Positions 49,501 through 60,082 of a stretch of 64,000 bases of DNA are shown here, in pieces. The translations under genes were made by a program, and so were the position numbers. The notes under the pieces are model-generated. The model worked only from the letters and a program-made list of their open reading frames with translations, had not been told where the DNA came from and did no database searches. The DNA comes from Rhyacichthys aspro (lineage: Eukaryota; Chordata; Actinopteri; Gobiiformes; Rhyacichthyidae), in contig CM072163.1 in the NCBI GenBank assembly GCA_036850595.1, positions 3,954,595 to 4,018,594 of the forward strand, in the 5' to 3' direction. Position 1 is the first letter of the stretch, and every line of letters starts with the position of its first letter.

Positions 49501-49939
49501 CTCGAGTCTGTAACTACTCAATCATCCCAGGGCTGGACTTTATAGCGGGCTTAAAAAGTGCATAGTTCCAGAAATGACACTATTCTTTCTGTCAAACCTA
49601 ATCATGTGACGTGATTTTATTTGTATTTATTTACACAGATTATATCCCTGCCAACTCATGACTGGTCAGGCTATTTTTCTCGATATTTTGTCTTGTATTG
49701 TGTTGAAAGTTTTCTCTGGCTCATATTCTGTATTTGTTGTCTTGCGGTCTCTTCCGTTCAGTCGCTCGTGAGCCATTGACGTGTGTTTCTCCGTGAGCAC
49801 CCAACAGAGGGGAAAAGGCCCGTCCCTCCCCGGGCCCGTCGAGCACACTCGGATACATCTGAAGGGAAGCATAAGTGATTGCACAGAATTCAAGCGCACA
49901 AAGGTATAATGCAAAATAAGCCTTTCCTGAGCACAGAGC

Positions 49940-50220
49940 ACTGCTGATGCCATTAGGACTGGGTTCAAGGGAGGATGAGGACAGCAGCTTTCTCTAATAG
50001 TCTGATAACAATCATTAGAATTGGGTTTATAGGCAACAATGCAATCGTTTACATTGTTCCACTTGGCTTGGCACAAGGAATAGACAATTGGCAGACCACT
50101 GTGTTTTTACAGTCGTTTCTCCTTTTAACAACTGTGGCCATTAACGATACAAGCCTGTATTGACAGACGCAATGTGCACTTCTCACCCATGGTGCATTGC
50201 ATCATGAAACTGAACGTGTA
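49940..50220. promoter_or_regulatory. Candidate enhancer with facing SOX-type sites and NFI-type words
   Basis: AACAATG at 50035-50041 and CATTGTT at 50052-50058 form an inverted pair 10 bp apart. CTTGGCTTGGCAC follows near 50062, with overlapping NFI-type TTGGC half sites, then ATAGACAATTGGCAG. The stretch is free of repeats. Facing SOX sites occur in SOXE-regulated enhancers, though usually with shorter spacing, so this is only suggestive. Confidence 0.3.
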
Positions 50221-51059
50221 TTAGTGGCTCATTAAATGCACAGAGACACTGACCGAGCAAACAAAGTGGCCTCGTAAACAAGTCTGTTAAAGAGTTCAGA
50301 CGGTGACTCACAGCAGAGTGGGAGTGAAAATCACCGTCCTTCATTGAATTCAACTGGTTTCAACTAACTTTGGTGGATTTTAAAGCCCCCTCAGCAATGT
50401 CCAGTGTGTTGTTTTTGAGCATCACCACATCACCATCTGCTGGTGGACGGTCCTGAAGAAGAATTTACACGAAGCTTGCGCCTTAAATGAAGAAAATGAA
50501 GATTTATGGCTTTGTTTGTAGCTTTTTAACATAAGTGTTCCATGAAAACACAGTACACTGGCTTTGTCTTGTTCATTTAAGCTTTACATGCATATTACAA
50601 AAGGATAAATGTAAACAGTTTTCATCTTGCTATGTATAATTAAAGTACAGTAAAATGCTAACTTGTGTCTTTATGTTTGAAATATCCATAAATACCTCCT
50701 CAATTTGGACAAAACTCAGATGAAAATGTGCTCTCCAACGTTCTTGATCATGTCCGTCATTAACCAGACAAACAAGTTTTATAATTAGCAAATGACGCAT
50801 TTTCTTTTGCCTGATTCATAGAACTGGTTTAGCATTTATTATAAAAGAACACATTGCAATTAACACCCAGGGACAAAAGCCAAACATAGAATGCTAACAT
50901 TAACTTGTACTTTAGGCCACGTTAAATGCTAATAAAGGATTTTACTGCGTGTCCACACCTTAGAAAACTCTAGCTATTAAGAGTAGCCTGAGCAGATGAA
51001 ACGGTGGCGCTGAATAATTCAACACCACTGTTCTAACACTTGTTAAGCACTACATTGTA

Positions 51060-51500
51060 AAGTCCCTGTTGAGCGTTTACAGTGCGTCCCAGAGTACGCC
51101 GCCGTTCCCTTGTACTGTTGACGTGTTGGTGTGTGTGTGTCCACGGTGTGTGTACATCTGCGAGGGCCTGTTAAACCCAACAGACGCTGACCCGGGCTGT
51201 CTTTGTCCCACGGTCGCCATTAAACGGGCCGACGAGGAGCTTCCTAGAGCCGCACTGTTGGTACACAAGCAGATGCATTTTTAACAAGCCGCAGTGTGTT
51301 CGAATGTGCTGCGGAAAATGTTAGTGTCACTTCCAATCTCGCATTATCCCGTCGCACGCTCCCAGTGCACCTCGCAGACGAGCACAGTCTTTAATTATAG
51401 AGGGAGCTTAGCGTTTTAATGGGGAGCGCTGCCTGGTTGCTGTGCGTTCGTGTCTCGGGTTATCTTCGTCCCGATGCATCTTTTCCTTCAGGTTCTCCAA
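51060..51500. other. GC and CpG-richer noncoding island
   Basis: Contains CACGGTCGCCATTAAACGGG near 51209 and several CpG-bearing words up to about 51470, with a short GT run near 51128-51140. Opposite-strand frames of 63 and 71 codons overlap and are unrecognised. It could be a distal regulatory element. Confidence 0.3.
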
Positions 51501-51828
51501 CAACAGTGAACTCTGACCTCTGTGACGGGTCAAAGTGAGGCCAAAATAGCTTCATTTCTCAAAACAATTACTGTGGAAAATGTGGAACATCTACAGCTAT
51601 TCACTAATGCACTAGATAGTCACTAAATCATTGTTTCTTGGGCATATTGCAGCTCAAGGAGTGTGTGGTTGGTTAATACATTTCTCTGAATAAGTTATGA
51701 TATCGCTTTAATGTTGAAAATGAGTTTCTATGTAAAGAAAAATAAAAATAACAGCCAAAAAAGTAATTCACCTCCAGCCTTGGCATATTTCTGCAACAAA
51801 CACATGCTTTTTGACAATGTAACAGACA

Positions 51829-52460
51829 TTAAAGGAAACTCCAACTTGTAGGACTAATTACCCTTGTGTAATAAACATTTGCTTCAGCTATAAAAACGTG
51901 TTCTCAAAAATACTTAAGACCGTTTCGTTTTTATAAATTTTGAAAAATTAATTTCCATTGTACGCCGCCATTGTTGTTGACGTTGCAATGCATTCTGGGT
52001 AATGACGTCTATCTCATTCCCCTATAGTAATCCGGTATCAGTGGACTTCAGTGGACTAGTCTGCAGGCTTTAACCCATTCAAGTCTCCTCTTTTGATCAC
52101 TTGAAAGCAGTGAAGACTTATGTCGTTGTTCTTGTTGCCCTTCGATTGAAAATTGCAACCAAACGCAATGCAGTGCGGCATTATTTCCACCGTTGGAGAC
52201 TATCTAATTGAAAACGTCGCCCGAAACGATGTAACTTTACCTTGACGTCCGTCTCAGCTGCTGCCGAATGACGTCAAAATCCCAGAATACATTGCGCAGG
52301 TAAAAAAATGGCGACTTCCATAGTCAGAAAAGGTAGTAAACATATACAATTTTTAAAGTAATTAGGAGTTTTCAAGTGCAACTAACAGTGAATTTTAGTA
52401 GAATAGGACAATAAGAACAAAATAAGCCCAAAAAGTGCTAATAGTCAGGGTTCCTTTTAA
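51829..52460. mobile_element. TTAA-bounded MITE with promoter-like inverted arms
   Basis: The left end TTAAAGGAAACTCC (from 51829) and the right end, read on the other strand, TTAAAAGGAACCC (ending at 52460) make imperfect inverted termini, each starting at TTAA. TTAA is the piggyBac target, but the termini are not typical enough to assign the class firmly. Further in, inverted arms share CGCCATT, GCAATG-N-ATTCTGGG and GACGTC blocks (51966-52008 and 52270-52313). No transposase. The arms contain a full CRE TGACGTCA at 52269-52276, a ZNF143-like TCCCAGAATACATTGCGC at 52280-52297, and YY1-like GCCGCCATTG and AAAAATGGCG. Confidence 0.65.
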
Positions 52461-52679
52461 CAATAAAATCTTGTGTGGGTCCAGACACATTTTATTTAGT
52501 GCACAGGTGTTTATGAAATCCATCTACAAAGGATTATATTTGTTTTCCTGCTCTTAACCTTTTTACTCTGGAGCCTGGATTGTTTGAAATGGCACATGTC
52601 CATAAACACATGAAGCTAATTTAGCGTAAAACAGTTTGAAGCACTTGGTAAAAGCATAGTATAGAAATCAATATCCTAA

Positions 52680-52960
52680 TGATGTGACAGAGGAGGCTGG
52701 AGCCGTGCTGTAATCACCCACTGATCTGTGATTGGAAGATTGGAGCTCTCCCTGGGATATTACTGCTCCATATTAAACCAGATGAGAGCGGCGATAAATG
52801 GCTGTAAATGAAAACAGAAGTTATTAAATTGCGTGTGGTGTGTATTATTTCTATGAGTCTGGCTCAGATGTTATTGGGAGCGTGCTCACATAGATCGGAC
52901 TCCCTGTCAGACTTTTCATCGACGTATTGACATCAGTTCCAGCGGCACCTGTTGCATCTT
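52680..52960. promoter_or_regulatory. Candidate conserved noncoding element
   Basis: Balanced composition, with GCTGTAATCACCCACTG near 52707 (OTX/PITX-type TAATC), GTGATTGGAAGATTGGAG near 52727 and CATCGACGTATTGACATC near 52917. No repeat signature or open frame. Inference. Confidence 0.28.
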
Positions 52961-53689
52961 GGTTTTGCCAGACTTTCTCTTTCTGTCGTTTTATCCATAA
53001 ACCTGAGACACAGAAGTCAATAGAAGAAGACGATTTTAACTGCTGTGTCTGACAAACGTAATCTTTTTTCCAACACAGCTCTAATGATTAGGCTAATCTG
53101 CTGTGAAAGAGTGTATGATGTTTTGCGGTAGCTCGGTCACAGTGGATATTCTGATGGAAATGATACTCTCACCAGAAATGACTGAAAAGATATATATAGC
53201 TATATGAAAAGCTGAGAAAAAGGAGTATAAATCTATAATGACAAATTTTGACTAAAAACTGATCTTGAGAGAAGTTACTCTCTTTTGATTTGTGGCTGTT
53301 CCTTATAAACTTTTAACCAAAGATAGATAAAATAATAACTCATAAATTATGCCTTATATGTGCACAAACCTATGTGTATGTATGCATTTAAACCTAATAA
53401 AATGAAAAAAAAAAAAAAAAGATATCTGATTTTCATTGTATCTTAAGTTGTTATAAGTTAAATTGTCTAGTAGTACTTTTTTGTTCTGTAGCAGAGGATC
53501 ACATGTGCACACATTTAAGTCTGATTGTCAGATTAACAGTTGGTGTTGGTTATTATAAGTAAACAAATTAGACATGAAATTATGTATGTAATTCCCATCA
53601 TATTCTGCTTTTAATTTGCTCTGTATTTAGAAATCTGCATTATACTTAGAAATCACGTGTATTTAGAATTATTTATCTATTTTTATAAT

Positions 53690-53836
53690 CAGGATTTATT
53701 TTATTTTTATTTATTTTATTATTTTATTTATCTTCTACATGGCATTGTGGACAGCAAAGAAAGACTTTGTACAGGGAAACCCGTTTCTATACTGTACATG
53801 TGACAATAAACCTTTTGAATCTTGAATCTTGAATCT
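53690..53836 (+). mobile_element. LINE-type 3' tail remnant
   Basis: A T-rich run (TTTATTTTA forms) leads to ACTGTACATGTGACAATAAA, then CCTTTTGAATC followed by TTGAATC repeated. This resembles teleost LINE 3' ends with short tandem tails. No coding part upstream. Confidence 0.5.
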
Positions 53837-54200
53837 AAAATACATTTAAAGCAGTGTAAGCTTTTGTTTTTTGGGGGCATTGAACGTTAATAAGAATTTT
53901 GGTAACAGCAGAGGATCATAGATGCACTTAGAGAGTTAGGAATCTGAAGAGAAAATTTAAGATTAAATACAGAGTCAAAAAAAACCACCGTAAATCCATT
54001 AAATGTGACAAAATGTGACAAAACAATGGAGGTGGATTAATTTGGACAGGATTCACAAAACAGTTTGGTTTGACTCATTCTACTTTAATGTTAGTCAACT
54101 TCAAATCAAGAAGTAATAGATAATAATAACTTGAATCTATTAACTATAAAAAAAAAAAAGCAAACAAAATGTCCCTGAGTCTTTTGTTGTCCTCTGCTGC

Positions 54201-54249
54201 ACTGGAAACACTGGAAACACTGGAAACACTGGGAACACTGGAAACACTG
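54201..54249 (+). repeat. 9-bp tandem repeat (~5.4 units)
   Basis: ACTGGAAAC repeated five times with a single change (ACTGGGAAC in unit four), then a partial unit. Likely length-variable. Confidence 0.9.
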
Positions 54250-56209
54250 TGTGCAGCCCTGAGCTAGGACACAATAATGCTTTAGGCCCAGTTAATCATG
54301 TATTCAATGGAAATGACTGAAGCTAATGGTCCATTAGGAGCATCTCCACACACTGCTCACTCAGCCTCTCTTTATCTTTTATGAGAAGGACAAAAATAAT
54401 GCTGACTACAATTAGAACAAAACACAAATGCAATACTCAGATTCAGCCTAGAAACAATTACAGTTCACTTCTGTCTCTGAGAATACAATTATTACTCAAA
54501 TATGAGGTTATATATAGTTTAAAATTATATAGTTTGAATGTTTTTGGTCTCATTTTCTTGCAATTAGTGTTTGAAATAACAAACAAATTATAAACTAGCT
54601 GTAATACTTCAGGTTAATGCATAGTTGTTGTGTTTATATTCACCTACCACAAAGTAACATGCAATAATAAGATAAAATAGGGTAATACTTACTTTTCTCC
54701 AAGAGTAAGGTGTTGATACCAGCTCTCTCCAACAACAACAGCATCTTAAGTTACAGGTGACTGTTGTGAAAGTGAATATAAATAAATACCAAATAGAAAT
54801 GGGCCGGGGTTTTAGTGGTAGTACTACATAATAGAGAAGATGAATTGAGTCCAACACAAGCACTGTTGAACTCCAGCTGCACCAATGATTAAAGGTATTA
54901 TTAAATGTATTATTCTTCCAATCTATGTGTTTTTCTACCAAGACTGGGCTAGTAATTGTTCCTCAAATGTTTGGCTTTCATTGTGGCACAGTGGCTTTTA
55001 CATCTCATGAACTAGACTTTCTTTCTGTCCTTGTGTCTCTCTCCTGTGGTCCCGGTGTCTCTTTGTCTTGGTTTGAGTGGAAAAGATGGAGAGAAACATG
55101 ACCAGCTGCTCACATTACACCAAATAAATGGAACTGATTCAAAGTTTAAAATAACGTGCTTTTCTTTTGTCCAGTTTCCTCAACACAATTAATTCCCAGA
55201 TTCCTTCAGGATTAATATTAATGGAAATGTAAGTATTTCTCTCACAATGGAAAGCTTTGTATCTGCATATGTTCCTTCTTTATTTATATGAGAGGGATAT
55301 TGGGGCCAGGATAGTTTAAAAAATCCAGAATATGCATCTCACAAAAAGTCACTCTTTGTGGAAAATCCTGCATCGGTAAAGAGCACTGGTCACAGGAAAT
55401 AATCTTGGACATTTTTTGAAGATAGCAGTGTTCATACAGTATTCCACTATTACAAGGAATGGTGCTATCATCATATTAAAATGTTTCTAAAAAAATGTGG
55501 TATAAAGATTTAAAAAAAAAAAGCTAAACAAGGAAAACCATGGACAGAAAATGGACCGTTATCCTCGAGTATGATTAGCATTTTTGTTTCCATTCTCTGT
55601 ATCAGACCAGCCTTTTAAAGCATAACCATAGATCAGAAAAACTATAGCTCCTTTCTAACTTAGTCCTGCCTTTGAGGATGGTACATCTCCAGGTTTTGTC
55701 TCTCGTCTGTGAGCGACCCGCAGGCATTCTCTTTGATTAGATACTCAAACAGAAGCATCCTAAAAAGTGTTTCATTTATCTTATCCGCTGATGGCGCTGA
55801 AATTAGTTTTTGAGACTTTAAGGAAACAAGGATGTATAAAAAAGTTTCTGAACTTGTATCAAAGGAGACAGAGCTTTTAAATTAAATTCCTTTTAGATGT
55901 TGCTGTTCGTGATGGCGACGGATTTATGGAGACAAAATGTAAAGGCAGAGTCAGATATAATGAAAAAGAGGGATATGAATATAGACTTTGCTTTATATGA
56001 GCTGGGATTCTTAACAGAAGCTAGAAGAATGGGGTTATGTAACTTGTGATTATTATCTGTGTAGTGCCCAAGTGGATCTGTAAAACAATAGTCCTAATGC
56101 ATCAGACATCCATCTAACTTTATACAACTTTCTGAAACCAAATGTGAGCAATTGCTTTTGTTTGTCATTCTTCTTTTGGTTTTAGTGAACTTTCCATGTT
56201 CCTTTATGG

Positions 56210-56727
56210 CAGGGGTGTCAAACTCAAACTAGTGAGGGGCCACAATAGAAAATAAGAATCCTCTCAGGGGCCAAAGACTGTGACACTTGAAACGCTTTGA
56301 TTAAATTTGGAATGTAAAGTTTCATCTTAATTTGTTTTAAAAGGTTAATTTTAACTTTTTGCTTTTTTGCTTTCATGGAAACTGGTTTTAGTTGGATCTG
56401 AACAGGTTTTAGTTGGATTTGAATGGATTTTATTTGGATTTAAACAAGATATAGTTGCACTTAAACAGGTTTTAGTTGGATTTGGTCCGATTTTATTTGG
56501 ATTTGAACAGGTTTTAGTTGGATTTGAACAGGTTTTATTTGGATTTGAACAGGTTTTAGCAGATCTGATTCAACTCCATCTAAAACATGTTCAAATCCAA
56601 ATAAAACCTGTTCAAATCCAGTTAAAACCTAGTGCCAAATATATCACCTTCTAAAAGCATTGATGGGCCACATAAAACATGGCAAAGGGCCACATTTGGC
56701 CCCCGGGCCTTGAGTTTGACATGTGTG
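56210..56727 (-). mobile_element. hAT-type element, copy 6, complete, inverted
   Basis: Bounded by a perfect 8-bp duplication CTTTATGG at 56202-56209 and 56728-56735. The left end CAGGGGTGTCAAACTCAAAC and the right end, read on the other strand, CACACATGTCAAACTCAAGG are the two family termini in reverse order compared with copies 1 and 5. GGGGCC blocks at 56235-56272 and 56665-56709 are well kept. There is no transposase. The intact ends suggest one of the younger insertions here, or at least one of the least decayed. Confidence 0.93.
56383..56634 (-). repeat. 21-bp array of copy 6 (~12 units) with an orientation switch
   Basis: From about 56383 to 56560 the units read GTTTTAGTTGGATTTGAACA on the plus strand. 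From 56571 to 56634 they read in the opposite sense (CATCTAAAACATGTTCAAAT). The switch lies on the GGCC-rich side, where copies 1, 3 and 4 also carry an inverted unit, so it is a family trait and not a local rearrangement. Confidence 0.85.
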
Positions 56728-58658
56728 CTTTATGGCATCAAATTGGTTATTTTTGTTCTTACTTCTGCAGGTACTTTATTATTAAGGTTATTATGACATT
56801 TCTAACAGTAGCGTGTTTAGATCTAGTGTGGTAACGCTTATTTCAAGTTGTATTTACTTTTATTTTGCTCTTGGCTCAGAATTATTGTCAGAAACAGAAG
56901 CTGATAAAGACCATAAACGGAGACAATTCTGACTGAAATACTACCAACAGTGACATCTTCAAGTTGTGGTTATTCTGTCAAATACCTTTTAGCCTTCTAC
57001 AGAGCATCCCGTGTAAATGTACAACGCCAACCTCTTTGTTTCCAATAATTTGGAACAGTTAAAGGAATACAGATTTGTCTCCTGGGTCAAAATGAGAATA
57101 GAAAGTTGATTTTTGTTTTCAAGTTAAGCATGTCTTGGTAAACTGTAGGAATTTGTAGCCCCTTGCACCGCTACAAATAAAGATTTACTCTCTTCTTGAA
57201 TATTTGTCAACAATTCAAAATTGTAAAAGGCTTTAATCCCGACTCATTTTCTTTTGTGACGCCTTTTCAGCAGTAACCCAAACCATGCCATAGCAACCTG
57301 ACCTGCATCAAACCAAGGAAACATGGCTTATCATACTACTTTCCATCTTCTTGTTGTATTTTTCGTTTATTGGTCCATAATTTGGTTTAAGAATTTGAAC
57401 AGTCGTCAAAAATAGACGCCCTCTCTTTAAGTATTTTCGAAAACCCTGCAAACCTAGACTATCTGGGTCTGGGCACAGCTTCTTTTAGTTGGATTAAAAA
57501 CCATACTATACCTGGCATTTCACACCTGCAGTTCTGGTTTGGATCAAACTGGAAATCCCAAAGTCCTGACCAAAGAAGGCAGCTGTGAAAGCGTATGAAA
57601 AGTCACCGGATTTTCTCCTCCTTTACGACTACAAGGTGATGCCGAGAGAAGATTCTGAGGAAGCGAAAGCTCTGTGCCTGTTGTGTGAAGATAGCACTGA
57701 AGTCCAGAAACCCATCTCGGCGCTATCTGCAGGCGGCACACACCTTCACATGGACACACACTCACACAGATGCACACGTTGATGAGTTGTTGGGGTCTGC
57801 ATTTACACAGAGAGGCCAGGCGGCTTTGGCCACACAGAGATCGGGGTGGGTCACAAGGAATAAAAATGAACGGGAGGCAAATTGAAAATGGTAAAGAACC
57901 GGGAAAACTGGGAAGGCATGTGTGATGTCTGATAAGAGAAGCCATGCTGGATTTTTTTTGAATTGACCTATCTGAGAGTAAGGAAGGTCTGGAGTCTTAG
58001 AAAGCTGAACGGATTGAGGATTCATCAATAGGAAGCCTACAATGTGAGTGTGTCTTATAGTATAGGCAGGGATAAGGATGTGTGCTCAAAGAGTCCCTAA
58101 ATGATGAAGCCTGTCTCGTGGATTGATTGGAGAAGCTATGGTTGACAGCACTCAATTATTATAAGCAAATGGCTTGGTATATACCAAATATCACAAGGCA
58201 GCGTTGTACAGAAAGTTCCTAAAATATGCAAGAAGCAGAAAAAGTAAGTTAGTGTTTCTGGGCTGCAGTGCATTTCTATGGTCCACTGAGTCTGGTGATA
58301 AATGAAAATATTAAAAGAAATGTGTCTCTGGAGATGACGTAACAAATAACAAAAGCTTTTTGTTTCTGATAAAGGTTTTTCCCATTTTCAATTTAAACAC
58401 ATTTTAATGCCTCATTCTTATCCTACATCTTAACAGCATTTTTAGTGGAGTGAGTTATTCAAGATAGAAATGTATTTAATTTTTTATGTCACACCAACAT
58501 CGCGGTCAAACAATGACATTATCCTCATTAAAATACACTGAGGTTTGTCAGTTACTGGAACAATAATATTTGTGAAGGGGCCTCAAACAAGAGGCCTCCA
58601 ATACACATTAAAGTTAGACACATCATTTTTTATTATTACACATTGTTGAGAAAAAATA
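56728..58658. other. Noncoding DNA
   Basis: AT-rich with a somewhat GC-richer patch at 57540-57960. There a 133-codon minus-strand frame overlaps three plus-strand frames, with no domain and a run of CACACA-type words near 57750. Nothing else is recognised. Confidence 0.5.
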
Positions 58659-58779
58659 TAAAATTTAATTAAATTAAATTAAATTTTTATTTTATTTTAT
58701 TTTATTTTATTTTATTTTATTTTATTTTATTTTATTTTATTTTATTTTATTTTATTTTATTTTATTTTATTTTATTTTT
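58659..58779 (+). repeat. TTTTA pentanucleotide microsatellite
   Basis: A short AATTA-type run (58659-58683) passes into about 19 uninterrupted TTTTA units (58684-58779). The perfect purity predicts high length variability and makes it prone to assembly error. Confidence 0.95.
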
Positions 58780-59804
58780 GTCCCCTCATCCTAGGAATAG
58801 AAATTGTGCTTATTTTCTTTTTAAAGTAAACACTTATTTGTAAAGACACAGCCTGTTTCCTGTCTATCTACTGTCTCTAACAGATAAAGGCAAAAAAAAT
58901 ATTGTTAATATAATAATAATAATTTTAATCATGTTGTTATTTCTTTTGTGTTTAAATGTCACTTCAATGCCATGCAAATAGACAATGCTGTTTGACAAAT
59001 ATCATTATTATTTCAAAAGTATGCATCTGTAGTCTCACCATAAGCTGTACTAGAGCCTCATGTGACTCAGAGGCTTGAGTGGCCTTTACAGAAACCAGGC
59101 TTGATTGGTTATGCATGACTGTCCTTTGAATCTTTGAAGTGTTCCTTGATAGAGTGCTAACATCATTTCTATTTTTTTTTTTTTTTTGCTGCCAGAATCA
59201 GACAGAAACACAGAGAAAACATAGGCTCCGGGAATGCAAGGTGCTGCTGCATACATATCTGCTGATAGCCACACACCGCAGTGATTTATTTGAGTCCACT
59301 GTGGGCGAAATCAATCAGATAAGGAGCTGAAGAAATGCCATCACGCCCTGAGCTATGAAGTGGTGATGTGAATGTAAAATACTGTGAGGCAATGAGGCCA
59401 TGCCGAGCAGCCTTTCCTCTGGGGCTAAAGCTTTGGCTCGCTTCAAGAGCTATCATGTTGTGCCCAATGGAGGAGAAATAATGCCTTTACTTCCACTTCC
59501 TGTCCTGGCAGTGACAGGCAGCGCTGTCCGTCTCCCGTTCAACCTCACAGTCTCCACCCAGTCTCTGAAAAATCTATATTTCTATTTTAGTTTTTTGGTA
59601 TTTCCTGAGAAGCAGCCCAAATTTAAGTTTGAGATGTACTGTTTCTGACTTGGCACATGTTTTCTGTGATTAAACCTGCAGCAGCATAGTTTCCTGCTTC
59701 TTTATTTAAAAAAAGGTCAAACCAGACCAATTTTTCACCACAAAATACTAATACGTTACATTCAATTGCGTTAAAGCATTGCCAACATTTATGGTCAGTT
59801 TGTG
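58780..59804. other. Noncoding DNA
   Basis: AT-rich. A 16-base T run lies near 59172-59187. Position 59390-59560 is a slightly GC-richer patch with an 82-codon frame and no domain. Confidence 0.5.
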
Positions 59805-60082
59805 GCCTCTATGTTTTTATCTTTTTTGAGCTGTTTTGCTGTAAAATAATATGTATTTTGCAACTGTATTCCCTTCGTTGTTGACATCAGTGTCGACCAA
59901 TGGGAGCGCTCCTTTTTACCTGAAGTGAGCTGTGATTGGACAAAATCCTGCTGTGGACTGATCATTCTCATCTATTAAAATCCTTCATTATAAAGACTAG
60001 ATCACGTCTTAAGGTCTCATTTTTTCACAGATGATTCCTGTTACAATAAACTTTAAGTGATTACACTGAAAAATTGAAAGCA
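59805..60082 (-). repeat. Dispersed repeat, copy B (inverted partner at 44.3 kb)
   Basis: The core 59873-60054 is the near-identical complement of 44343-44522. On either side similarity falls quickly but does not vanish (CTTTTTTGAGCTGTTTTGCT at 59821 and CTGAAAAATTGAAAGCAAC near 60066). Copies A and B together form an inverted pair about 15.4 kb apart. The class is unknown. Confidence 0.85.

Larger units (their letters stand above)
44617..51828. other. Long noncoding stretch with several richer islands
   Basis: No gene recognised. Islands at 45050-45480, 46150-46560, 49940-50220 and 51060-51500 are separate entries. Position 49100-49320 is a further weak candidate (TTTCTCTTTAATGATGC near 49205). 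The longest open frame of the window, 136 codons on the minus strand at 49666-50076, spans unrelated composition zones and has no domain. Stretches 46900-48500 and 50400-51000 are plain AT-rich DNA. Confidence 0.5.
52461..56209. other. Noncoding DNA
   Basis: Holds a candidate element at 52680-52960, a LINE tail at 53690-53836 and a 9-bp tandem repeat at 54201-54249, all separate. The rest is AT-rich. There is a 16-base poly-A near 53404 and a 110-codon minus-strand frame at 54609-54941 without a domain. Position 55150-56200 shows nothing. Confidence 0.5.

Noticed and set aside
49666..50076. Longest open frame, 136 codons, minus strand
   Set aside because: No domain, no periodic coding bias that I can see. 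It crosses a motif-rich noncoding island and a GC-richer patch, as a chance frame would.
57544..57945. 133-codon minus-strand frame
   Set aside because: Cysteine and proline rich with low-complexity parts, overlapped by three plus-strand frames, no known family.
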